DNA of 64,000 nt from Prunella strophiata (lineage: Eukaryota; Chordata; Aves; Passeriformes; Prunellidae). Location of the stretch: NCBI GenBank assembly GCA_036583965.1, contig JAZBQD010000015.1:89205809-89269808 (forward strand), in the 5' to 3' direction. The notes under the pieces were generated by a model. That model had not been told where the DNA came from and made no database searches. It saw only the letters and a list, made by a program, of their open reading frames with translations. The first letter of the stretch is position 1; each line of letters begins with the position of its first letter. Positions 45,200 to 56,720 of the stretch are shown piece after piece. Position numbers and translations under genes: made by a program.

Positions 45200-48100
45200 A
45201 TCCACCAGCAAAGCAGCCCAGCAGCTCCACATTTAGCCTTGGCACAGCATCCCATGCACTTGTCACTCCTGAGTTAGTTGGTTTCGTTTTAGTCCTGGTT
45301 AATTGAAGAGGCCAGAGCTGTGCCTCCATCTTCAAAGGTAAAGATCACTGACAGGTGCAAGTGGTCTCTCTGCAGCCCCTGATGAAAGAAAGGCTACAGG
45401 CTGCCCTGTATTCTCCACAAATGCAAGGCAGACTGTAGACAAGTAGACACCTTGTTGGAAACACACCTCTATGGTTTTTAGATTTTGAATTTGGGGTTTT
45501 TCCAGGTGGTGGGTTGTTTTTTTTTTTTTGTCCTGGAAAATAAACAGGGCTAAGTGACAGAGTGATGGGACATATCTGGGCATGTTGGAGGATTCCTTCT
45601 GCTTTAAGCGGAGAGGAAAAAAAGACATGCAGAATTTCTGTTTTGATGAACTGACTCTAGGTGGCAACAACACCCTATGTAGCCTTACTAGAGGCCAGTC
45701 AGGCAAAGACTAATGGTGCTTACAGAGGAAAAAAATTATAGCATTTTCAGTACTGCTTCTAGAAAATTTTACAGCTGATCACACCAGCTGCTCATTGCTA
45801 GAAACATTTCCAGATTCTGCCAGTTTTCATTGTAATAGAGGACTTGGTTTTCAAGACGTATTTTGAATAAGATGCTGCATGTTTCATTTTGTAGCCATAA
45901 TACTGCAGGTGTGCAGAGGAAAATTAGCAAATTATTCTCTTTTAGTTATCTTACTTGGATGGGCAATCTCAGGAAGCATATGTATCATCCTGATTTGCTA
46001 ATGATGCCTGTAAAAAGTGCACAGATGGATATGTACAACTGCAGTTCTGTAGCATTCACTAAGGATGTTCCTGAAATGCCACTTCACCACCTCGTCAAGA
46101 AAACAGCCACAGAGATACCTATGAAAGGCTTGACACATATTCTGCCTAAAACACTGTGTTATCTGCCAAGGGATTTGTAATGCCCTATGTCATTCCATCT
46201 TCACTACATATCCAGCCTCTTGGGCTTAGTAGTAGCTAAGCAAACACTTGAACTATATAAAAATTCTCACAAGTATGATGGCCTGCAGCATTTTCACATT
46301 TTTCTCCAAAGTCAGCTTAACTCCACTGACCTTGAAATATTTAAATCTGTTATTGATGTGTTCACAGGCAAAGGGAGAAGGCAGAGGAAAAGATATTAGC
46401 TTTGATCATCCCTCGCAGAAAAAACCTGTCATTGTAACCACTCTATATACTAATAATGACTGTAGAAAATCTTTCAAGTGCAATTACAACATGCTTGTAG
46501 CAGGCCAAAGTGTCTGATGGCACCTAGGATATGATAAACTTTATTACTCTGTCAAAGTGACAAAGCTGCAAACCCCTCTGATTAAATCAGATTGTTTGTG
46601 TAATTGACCCATTCACCTGCATGTTGTCAATTAATCTCCTCTGGAGCTTCCTCCAGTATTTCAATCCTCTAAGCTGCTTTCAAAGATAGGAACTGTCCTT
46701 TAAAATATTAAAATGCATCTCCTGAAAGCAATTTCTTTCTTTTTTTACCAAAGTGTGGAATTTCCCTTTAAATGATACTGAATCAGATTTCCAGATTCAC
46801 ACAGTATTCTAAATCAATATCTTATAATACTCTAATATTCTATAACCCTATAGATTGATTTTTAATATATATATTTTAATATATATTCATAAATTAATCA
46901 GGATTTATTCCTATTAGGAATATGTTCTATCTAGGATAAGAGTGCCCTAAAAAGGAAAAACAGAATTCACTAACCCTTTTAGGTACTTTATGTCAAGGTA
47001 CTTTGTGTAATGCTTGTTTTTATTCATTTTTCTTCATTTCAATTAGGCAGCAATTTTATTATATATACATTTTTCAAAAAGTTGGGGCATGATGGCAAAC
47101 GTGGTGGAAATGCAATTAGAAATATTGGTTATGTCTATGACATATTGTCCCTCCTCCTGTTTCTTACTTCTTTCTCTTTCAAGACGTCAGCTGTTTTGAA
47201 CACACCTGGCATATAAAGCCAAAATAAAAAGAGTGGTGTATTGGGACAAACACGTTTTTCTGCCACCAGCCAGGCTCTTTGGAAGCTTGGGAAGTGAATT
47301 GTCAATGCCACCTATCCCTACAGCAAAAATGGGGGAATGTGTTGCTTGCTGAGAGCCCAGTGGGTTTCCAGCTGGAGCTGGGTAGGACATATGCCACAGT
47401 CTTACCCAGTATTGATACAGGCAAAATCAATATGACCACAAGCAGTGAGAATTCAAGTGTAGGAACTGATGGGTATTAAATTGTGTGTTCTCTAACTCTT
47501 CAGTATAAAATTGTGAAGGGGTCTGTTTCACCATTCCTTTACCCTGTGGGCATCCCTCCACCTTGGTTGTCATCCACATCAGTGAAACTTTCCCACTGCT
47601 GATTAAAATGTTCCCTGAAACTTGCAAACCAGTGTAGTAATCAAAGGTTATCATCCACCTAAGCTAAAAGTGCCATGCATGAAGTTGTAAAAAATAGCCT
47701 TGTCTCTCCAACCAGCCAGTGAAACATCAAACCCATAAGTGATATGTCAGATGCCAAAATATGTTTTAAGAAGGCATCCTATAATAAATAGTTTTCAGAA
47801 ATTTCTGTTGTTTGTTGTAGTTTGTTGGGTTTTTTTCTCAAATAGGGTCAGGCATTACTTTATCTAGATTAAAGAATTCTATTTTCTAAATGAAATTGTT
47901 TCACATTTACAATGCAACAGTTTGGGTGCAATAAGGAATGTAATTTTCTACCAGCAGTTCTAGAGAATCCACAGGGGCAAAAAATACAGGATTCAAAAAA
48001 ACCCCAAATGTCCCATAAGTGTAGATTCCTTATTTTTGACCCACCTAAAGGAAGCCACTCCATTCCCTGTTTATTCTCAACAGCTGTATCCATTTCAAAA

Positions 48101-49100
48101 TAAGTTTTGTTTGGCAAAAGAGTTATCACCTTTTCAGGAGTTTGCCTTCTACCAAGTTTACCCAAATTTTATTTGGAATGGAATAGAATAGCTGTCGGTG
48201 GCAATGGCACAAGTCCTAGGAGATATTTGGCTGTTTGCATGTGGTTCTATTTAAAATAGCTACTCTCTTCTTCCTTCCACGTTACAAGCCTACACTGTGA
48301 TTTACAATCCCAAATACAGCCCTAATTACTGGAGTTGGAAAGTAAAACCTCTCTATGACTGATCTATACTAAGCTCTCACCACAAACTGTAGAAGAGTGA
48401 AGACCTAAACCAGTCTTAGACTTCTATTGATTATAAAAAAAAAAAACAACCAGACTTTGTGTTTTATGCTTATCAGGTAAATTGGAGTGAAGCAAAACTC
48501 CAAGTTAAATTTAGATTGTACCAGTTGACTTCTTTCAATGATAAATAATGTTTGAAAACTTTTTTCCCGCAATGAAAGCCTATCTTTCTGAATTGCTTCC
48601 CTTTTACTCAAGTTCCCTTCAAATCCTAGAGTCACTTTCTCTTCAAAAAATTTTATTCTGTTTTCATTTTTCACTTTGGCTCTCCAATTGACTTTTACCA
48701 TAAGGTAATTTAAGGTTTGGGTTTTGGGTTTTTTCTACAAGGCAAGCAACATTTCATGTAAGATTTATATTTATTATATGCGAAATTGGTTTTAGGACAG
48801 TAATCACTAATGGTAAATCATTGATTCAGATATTGAAGTTACTATTAAGACTTACAGATCTTAGTGATGCAGGAACATTAATTCAGCCTGTTCTGCCTGC
48901 AGAGGCCTTCTTACTATATGCATCATTAATTCCTTTGCGTGCAGTTAACCAACAAACAAGAAAATAATATGTTCAAAGTAAAGAGGAAGTTGAAAGGAAA
49001 AGCTATAGTGTTTTTGGCTTCTCAATTTTGGGGGCTTTAAACCTAGAAGCTGCAGTGTTTCATTTTTTTGGTTTGTTTTTCTTGGTTCTATTTTTTTCAA
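45200..49100. other. Intergenic AT-rich sequence, no gene recognised
   Basis: Short frames without family features. Very AT-rich around 46780-47080, including TTTTAATATATATATTTTAA. Confidence 0.5.
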
Positions 49101-49107
49101 ACTTTAC

Positions 49108-49210
49108 AGAATCAAAGAATCAACAAGGCTGGAAAAGAGCTTTGAGATCATCTTGTCCAACCTGTGACCTAAGGTAATGTGAATGCTATCACTGTCATGC
49201 CACAGATAGA
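49108..49210 (-). mobile_element. CR1 LINE 3'-end fragment (minus strand)
   Basis: AGAATCAAAGAATCAACAAG, GGCTGGAAAAGAGCTTTGAG and ATCATCTTGTCCAACCTGTG match the CR1 3' terminus 'AGAATCATAGAATCACTGAGGTTGGAAAAGA...ATCATCTAGTCCAACC'. Only about 100 bp are recognisable. Confidence 0.8.
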
Positions 49211-49738
49211 AACAGAATCACATCCCAGAGAAAGCTGAGTTACTACTAGGTTGCTGTTTTCTTCCTTACAGTTGCTTGGGGCAGGGGTGGGTATGCAGTT
49301 GTTCATCAATATTTTTATGAACATTCATCCTGATTCTAAAAAACAACAACAAAAAAGAACAAAGCATTATATAGATAGTGTTGATGGCAAGAGGCTACTG
49401 AAATTCAATTGTTACCGTTTTCTGTACTTGCTTTAGCTGTGCCATCACATTTTGTGATGTGCATGGGAGATGTGAAGGGAAACAGCCATTGCTGGTGCTG
49501 AATTTCTGCACAGACTCCATCTGTGAACCAGTAATTGGGTATTTCTATGTAAGGCAAGAAAAGATGGACATATTTTGTATCTGTTGAAGTGTAGTACAGT
49601 TTGGTGCATCTACTTGAACAATTCAGACTGGTCTAACACACAATAAGCGTTGAAAAAACTGTGATTCCCATGTACTAAACAGAGAGCTTGAGCCTGAGGA
49701 TTTGTTTGGGTGACATAGCTCATAAAAGAGTGAGAAGG

Positions 49739-50167
49739 TGTCATGGTTTAGGAATGTATTCTCCAATTTAGTATTCACACTAAAACCACGTTTCCACTCA
49801 CTCCCCCTTCCCCTCCATCTCAATGAAAACATGGAAGGGAAAGATCATGGGTTGAGGTAAGAACAATTTACTGGAAACAGCAATGAAATAAGAAAGCAAG
49901 CAGTAACAGCAACAATATTAGTAACAAAATTTATAAGATAAAGAAACTCCTTACATGGAAAACCCCAATAAATACTGACCAGCTCTTCCTGGCCATGTTT
50001 CTCACCCAAGCAGAAAAGGATGCCCTTCTCCTTGGAATCACAAGATATTCTCTTTCCCCAGTCCCCAGCAATGATGTAAGGTGGTACCAAAAATAATATT
50101 AGGGTCTGCCCATGCCCCCTCCAGGCTACTGAAAAAAATTAACCCTGTCCTGGCTGAAACTAGGACA
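49739..50167 (-). mobile_element. Solo LTR of an avian endogenous retrovirus
   Basis: Starts TGTCATGGTTTAGG and ends TGGCTGAAACTAGGACA, a terminal pair I recognise from widespread bird ERV LTRs (TGTCATGGTTT...GAAACCAGGACA). The inside includes GGGTTGAGGTAAGAACAATT and AATTAACCCTGTCC, also typical. The opposite-strand form starting TGTCCTGGTTT is the usual U3 start, so this copy is minus. The flanks GAAGG and GAATG are an imperfect 5-bp match. No internal coding region remains. About 429 bp. Confidence 0.8.
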
Positions 50168-51279
50168 GAATGTCACAGTAGAGCTCTGTACTGCATCATA
50201 ATTCACTAACAAATTTAAGCATAATTCAGGTTTATATATTAGTAAATCTCTGTGAAGTAGAAGTAGTTTTCAGTTGGCTGAACATCTTGGGATATGAGTG
50301 TTCTTGTCACATTGTCATCTTTCCCAGGATATATGAAGTCCCCACTCTTTTTGCCAGGCACATTTAGCATGTTGTTGTACTGAATATGAAAAATACATAT
50401 CTAAAATGGGTGAATCTATATTATTATGGGAAAAAAAACTCTCTTGATGTCTCCAGTTGGGAGTTTCATGTTACTAATAGCTGCAAGGTTTGAAGTGAAA
50501 ATTTCGTTGTCTGGGGATTGTAAATTTTTTTTTTAAATGGAAACGTTCTGTCTCTGAAGAACCTAGCTTCTGTTGGTTTTCACCTAGTAAGTTTGCATCT
50601 GTTTCAAGAAACATTTATCCATCACACATTCGATGTACCCCTGAGCTGGGTTAAGTATGAACCACACAGCACCAGTAATCGAGAGGTTTTCCAACTGGAA
50701 TGGGAGGGTGCTTTGCAGGATTACTTAGATCCTCATGGATCATACAAATGCAGATCTGCACTTGTCACATGGATGTGTCTTTCGGTACCTGAGTCCCTGA
50801 AGGGAATGAATTTAATGCAAATGAGCTTAAAAAGAACATTTTGCAGTTTCCCAGCAGTGTTGTCCTCAGCAAACTGTGGAAAAAGAAACACCCGAGAGTG
50901 CAGTTGGAGAGGATGTTCACTCGGGCACAAATGGGTGACTATGGCTGTGGGACATTTAGTCCTTCCTGGACTAAAAAAATGAATCTGCATCTCAAATGAG
51001 AACTAGTATCATTTGTTGTCATAGCTTCTCCCTTTAACCATCAGCAGTAAATGTTTCAGAAGAAGATTCAAGAAATTCAATAATTTGCCGAAAGATGAGT
51101 TTCTGTTAATGATTCTTTCCCTGTCCCTCTGGCTTTATGACAGGCTTATGCATTGAAATATTAACATTTTTATGCCTTTACATGTTTTACACAATCTAGT
51201 CCTTTCTCCAAATTTAATCTCATGTAACAGTGAATGCTTTCACTTTAATAGCTAGTATTTCCTTTCATCACTTTCAAAT

Positions 51280-51830
51280 TTATCTCTTTTTAATTCCACT
51301 GGATGAACTCTTGTTCTTAAATTATGAAAAAAAAGGTGCCTAGAAATGCAGGATTTATCTTCTTTGTGCCATTCATTATTTTCCATAAAGCTCTATCATG
51401 TCCTTTCTTCATGCCACCCAGATACAAAATTTTCTCTCTCAGCCTCTAATCATTTGCATTGCCTGTCTCCAGATGATCTCTGTGTCTTCTGTATCTATTT
51501 TGCAGCTGAGTTCCAGTGCCCAGAACTGAACAAAGTACTCATGCCATATCAAATAACCAACCTTTGGGAATTACAATATTCCCAGACTGATTTTTAATTT
51601 CCACTAGCATTTTTTTAACAGTGATGTCCACTGAGCTTTCCACAGTAATGACAGGATATTTTTTTTTTTTTGAGCAGTTGTACTTGATTAAGGCCTCAGT
51701 AGGTTGTGTGAGTAACCCAAAATATGCCATCCAGTGTTTTGCAAACCCAGCATTAATCCCTTTGTCTGCTATGGTGTTTATTCAGCTCCTTAGGTTAGGC
51801 TTCCCTTTACTGCCTTCTGAGGCTTTTCAA
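51280..51830 (-). mobile_element. Possible ancient CR1/L3-like LINE relic (minus strand)
   Basis: AAAGCTCTATCATGTCCTTT, TTTCTCTCTCAGCCTCTAAT, GAGTTCCAGTGCCCAGAACT and GAACAAAGTACTCATGCC follow, in order, the old LINE text 'CTATCATATCTCCCCTCAGTC...ACTGGACACAGTACTCCAG'. Highly diverged; edges uncertain. Confidence 0.45.
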
Positions 51831-53817
51831 CAGTAAGCAAAATTAAATCACGGTGTGCATTCTGTATGTTGCTGCAGCATTCTACCCCTTTCTGGATCAA
51901 TAATATTCTTAAAGAGCCCTTTTAACTCAGGTGTTCCCTCCAGATGGCATGTAGTCTTACAGGAGGTCACCAGGAGTTTAGATTTGGGATGCACCTACAC
52001 TGCCCCACACAGTGAATACAAACACATTGGGGCATGTCTGTAATGGCCCAATCCATGGACTGTCTGTTCCTCAGCAGGCTCCTTCCCTGCTTTTATTTTC
52101 AGGCTGTGGTACCTCAGCATAGCTGTACATAGTGAAGGGTGGGCATGAGCCTGGCCATGTTGGAAGTCAACCCCACCATAGCCATATTTGCTTTCTGACA
52201 GTTTTGAATGCTCAACAGTACTTTCACTCCCACCACAAATTTGGGTAGAAGCCTTTATAAACCTCTGATAATTATTTTGTTAAATGGTCAGCTGCAAGTC
52301 TGGATATGTGTACACGTACTTGATTTTCCTTACACCAGCATCTGCACAATGTGATTAAAAAAATAGAGAGAAATAGGAATTGTGATGCTTAGATTGTGAA
52401 TCTGAGCATGCCCCAGAAACCATGGACCTGGTAACTACAGTGCTCCCTCTCAAGCCCTCCTCACCTCAAAAAACTTTTTGTGTCCCTCATCCCTGAAAGC
52501 CACTTTGAGCCTCTGCCACTGCTGCAGTGGCTCTGTCCATCTGGAGCTGCCTCTGCGAAGCAGCCGGCAGAGCTGGGAAAGGTCTGTGTCCTTCTGGCAT
52601 TCCAGTCCTTCTGTATTGCTGTAGCCTTGTCTCCTCAGGACATCCAGAAATCTCAAGCAATGGTTTTAAAATATGCATTTCTTCCCAAGGTAAAGAAAAA
52701 AAATGCTCTGGAGAAAGCATATTTTCCTTTTACAAAAGACAGAGTCTACAAGTTCATCCCCTATTTTAGCATATTCATGTTTTATTGCTTCCTTCAATTA
52801 TCACTTCAGCTCATTTTCCATGTTCCAGTCTCTAATTTCCAAAAGGACTGCTAGCCTATAGACACAGAAAAATGGTTTTGCACTGTCTCCTGTCAGAACA
52901 ATTATTACAATTATTACATTATTTAAAATTTATATTACACATATCTAAAAGGCTGCAATTAAATTAGGTCCCACTGCACTTGCCACTACCCAAATGTGTA
53001 ACTAATGGCATTTCAGGCCCTCAGGAAAAACATTTAATTCTAAGGTAAATTCCTCAGGGCAGAAATTTCTGTTCTGTGGGAAAACAGTGCCTGGTGTTGG
53101 TGCAGCCTAGAGGCTGCAACACAATCCTAATAATAATAGTAATGATAATTAATATTGGTATTCAATGTTGTTACTTCAGTTTTATCACAGCTTACTTCCA
53201 TCTTTTGTTTACATATGATGTGATAAGAATTTGTCTCAAATGGTGAAAGAGAGGGGACACCATCAAAAGCTGCTCTGCTCCACATGAATGTTAGCCCTTG
53301 TTCAGTGTCCCACGATGAATTCCTTCAGTACTACCGAGTTGCTGGGAAGAATCCGCTGCACTGAGAAAGACGCACACATCACTGCTGAGTCAGAAGGTGG
53401 CCATGGTCATATCAGCACACATTCTTTTCAGTGTTTGTTTTTGGGAGGTTTGTCACCCTACCCCAAAGAAGTAGATGCTCCTTAAAAATTGCTGCCAGAA
53501 GGCATTCCAGATGTAGATTTTAAACAGATTGTCCTTAAGCCAAACTGGGACATATAGGGACAAAATGTCAAAATGCAAAGGCAGGATAGCTTAGCATTAG
53601 AATGTTACAAACTGCAATTGCTGATTTAGTGCTGATTTATTACTGCAATGCAAGGGTTTAATATTTGTATGTTTCATTCCCCTCTCTGTAAGTGTAGAAT
53701 TATTGTGACTGCCAAGCAACAACTTGGCATGGTTGCAGTTAGTGCCCTACTCTGTAGATGCTATTGCAAAAGTTAGATTCCAAATGACATAAGGCAGTTA
53801 AAAATTCAAGCAGAGTT

Positions 53818-53863
53818 TAAAAAAAAACAACAAACAAACAAAAAACCAAACACAAAAAAAAAG
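53818..53863. repeat. A-rich simple repeat
   Basis: Mixed AAACAA and AAAAC units with A runs; low complexity. A clean (AAAC)n of about 23 bp lies at 54715-54737. Confidence 0.8.
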
Positions 53864-56452
53864 CCCACAAACCACATAGTAAAACACTTTACAAGCACTA
53901 GAACAGTGATCTGGCTAAAGTTCTGTCCTAAAGATACAGGTGATATCCATTTACAAAAATGGCTCATCTCTGAGTAAAACATCATTGCAACCTCAATAGG
54001 AAAAATAGTCCAGAAGGCATGGATATCTGTACAATTATAAGACATGCCCAATTGAGTTTTCCTGTAAATCCTTTAAAATATCACCCAATTGTCTCAATTG
54101 CCTCTTCTGGAAATGCTATTCTTTACCTTTAGCCTGGAGAGGGAAGTGTTTAAAAGCCTGTGTGTAAAACTGCATTGAAGATTAAAAGCCCCAGGAACAC
54201 AAGAAAGGATATCAGCACTCAGGTGCTTTGTATTAGCAAAGACCAGATAGTAAGCATGCCTTTCCTATCATTTTTCTGACCCTTCCTGTGTTTCCACCTG
54301 GGAGAAAGTGCTATGAATTTGTTTTGTAAGAAAAATGGATAGGCATTATAGCAACAGCATTGCTTTCTTGCCGTCAAAATAATGACCATTTCTTTAAGCA
54401 ACATTTTCATTGCTCATCTTTCTTTTCTAAAGGCATCTTAAGTTAAAAAGCATTCTACACTCTTCCAAAAGATTTTAGATTATGGAATGCTTTCCAATTT
54501 TTTAGAGGGTTTTTGGGTTTTGAGGTTTTTTTTAAATTATATATATTACGAATATTGGCATTCCATTTGATTAAAAGGATGTGAGCATCATTTTATATCA
54601 GGTAAAACAGGCAGAATTTCTCCTATGCCATGAGATCCAGGATGCTGCAGATCTTTTCACTTCTCTAATGTTACTCTTTCCGCCTCAAAGCAAGCAAATT
54701 CACTATAAGGTAGAACAAACAAACAAACAAACAAAAAGCTCTCCTATGCTCTGGCTGGATTTATATTTTATACTTTTTTTCTTCTTTTTTTAAACTCTTG
54801 AATTGGTATTTAGCATGCAAATTAGGTAGATAAATGTGTGGTGAGCCCCTGTCTTTCATACCCAACCTTCTCTCTCCCTCATTTGTGCCGCCATTGTCAT
54901 TTGGCTGTGTGATGGCCTGCCAGCAGCTCTGCTGTAAGCTGGGCTGCTTTGTGAAGAGCTCCTGTGGGGGTCTTTCTTGTCTTTGGCAAACTCTTCACAA
55001 AGAGTACTTTCTGCAGTGTGCCAGCAGCTCTTGGCACAGATTCATCAGCTCACAGTGACTTGCAGTGCGGATACTTAATAGTCATCCCCTGTAGCTTGGC
55101 AGTAGCTGAGATGGATAATGCAGCCTCCAAGTTGCTCCTTGCATGTTAGGTTTCTTCTGCGTGGCAAACTTGGAAAGTCCAATGTAATCAATATAAGCCA
55201 GGGAAAGAGAAAAGGGGAGATCTGTCTTGCACTTCGAAGGATGTTTTATCAAACGTTGCTGCTATTGAGAGAATAAGAATGTTTCAGGCAGAGAAATTAG
55301 AAGAGGATGGATCCAACAAGCCGATAACACTGAGCCTTCAGTGCAGGAGGAGGAAAGGAAGAATGGGGGGACTGCCTCAGCTTTTGTCAGTCATGTCAAG
55401 CAAGGAGAAGGATGTGAAGATGGGCGTCCCTGACACACCATAGGCTGTTGCTGTAGGAAAACATGCCACTCCCCAGACTCAGGATAACCCTAAATCTCAA
55501 ACATGTCAGGACACAACGGTATCCCCCACATACCTGGCTGCTTTACCCTAACCACTTTTCAGCCTTTCCCTCCTCTTCCTTACAATCACCCATGCTTCCC
55601 TTCCTGTTTTCAGGATACAGGACGAGTGCTTCAGCTCCTCAACCCTTAGGGCCTGCTGCATAATACTAAATGCTCCGCAGAAAAACCCCGTAGCACCCTT
55701 GGATCATGTCCAGAGGGGTCCCAGAAGCAAGTTCCCACACAAAAGCAGTTCATCACCTGAAAATATGGACCTAAACCACTTTCACGAAAGGAAAAACTGT
55801 TGCTAAAAATTTGGTTCCAGCTTTGTGGGGGTTTTGTGGTGATGCTCTGGGATCAAACAAGCTGCAAAGACAGGAGGGCAGCAGCGAGAGTGTGGGTCAG
55901 CTCTCATGGTTATTTCACGTCATGGGTGCTCCCTGGGTCCCTGCTGCCCTGAGATCCCCTCTGGGAGTGTGAGTGTACCTCTCGGAGCGTGTGTGTTTTG
56001 GGGATGAGTCTCCCAGAGGAGGCGGCAGGGCTGGGACGGGGATGCTCTGAGCCGAGAGACCAGAGGACGCGGTCGAGGCGAGGGCGGCGAGGCGCCCTCC
56101 CAACCTCCGGCCGGGCTGGGCGGTGCCGGCGGAGGAGGAGGAAAAGGCCGGGATATTCCTGAATGAACGGCTCGCTCCTCACCCCACACCTCCGCCCGGC
56201 TCCCGCCTCCCTCCCGCCACTCGCCGGTGTCTCTTCGAGGCGCAGCCAGTTTCTATAGCGACGGCGCTGAGCCGCGGCTCTTGCGAGTAGTAACAAAGCC
56301 GGCCGGCTGCGGGGAGGAGCGGCTGCCGCTGCCGGGGCGCCCGCACAGGTACGGAGCGGGGGGATGCCCGCCCCGCCCGGCGGTGCTGCCGCCGGGGGAC
56401 GGCTGCAGGAGGGACACGGGCTCCCCGCGGGTCCAGCGGGGAAAGGGGGAGG

Positions 56453-56475
56453 CGTCCGTCCGTCCGTCCGTCCGT
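56453..56475. repeat. (CGTC)n microsatellite inside the CpG island
   Basis: Five to six CGTC units in a row. It is a CpG-rich tetranucleotide and probably polymorphic. Confidence 0.85.
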
Positions 56476-56550
56476 GCGGTCGCGCCGGTGGCAGGCGATG
56501 CGCAGCGGGGAGGGCTGCGGGAGGGAGCCGCAGGTGCGCCCCGGGTGCCC

Positions 56551-56598
56551 CTTCCCGACTTCTCCCCTTCCCGACTTCTCCCCTTCCCGACTTCTCCC
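56551..56598. repeat. Three perfect 16-bp tandem copies inside the CpG island
   Basis: The unit CTTCCCGACTTCTCCC occurs three times head to tail without mismatch. On the opposite strand each copy reads GGGAGAAGTCGGGAAG. Confidence 0.9.
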
Positions 56599-56720
56599 CG
56601 GCACCGGCTGCCCCGCGTCCCCCCGCGTCCCCCGCCTGCCCCTGCTCCGCGCCCCGGGTGGCAGCCGGTGCGCTCGGCTTGGCTCGCCCCTCTCCGCCGA
56701 ACACAGCGCTGCTCCTCGTC

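Larger units (their letters stand above)
50168..55900. other. Intergenic sequence, no gene recognised
   Basis: Contains the LINE-like relic at 51280-51830 and simple repeats at 53818-53863 (A-rich with C interruptions) and 54715-54737 (AAAC)n. The 129-codon frame at 50593-50982 has no recognisable domain. Confidence 0.5.
55990..56720. promoter_or_regulatory. CpG island, promoter of an unidentified transcript
   Basis: The only CpG-dense, GC-rich block in an otherwise AT-leaning window; CpG is abundant (for example GACGCGGTCGAGGCGAGGGC). A good plus-strand donor, CACAG|GTACGG, ends at 56348 behind a GC-rich, probably non-coding leader. Donor-like minus-strand sites also exist, such as GGG|GTGAGG near 56178, so direction is undecided. 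No coding exon of a known gene follows in the remaining 7 kb. In human, CD83 lies between RNF182 and JARID2, and neither is recognisable here. Open frames across the island are GC artefacts. Confidence 0.75.

Noticed and set aside
44931..45335. Open frames coding SHPIP or WDGMG peptide repeats
   Set aside because: Artefact of the pentanucleotide array, which has no stop codon in any of these frames.
50593..50982. 129-codon plus-strand frame
   Set aside because: No known motif, no neighbouring exons, and not part of the recognised LTR just before it.
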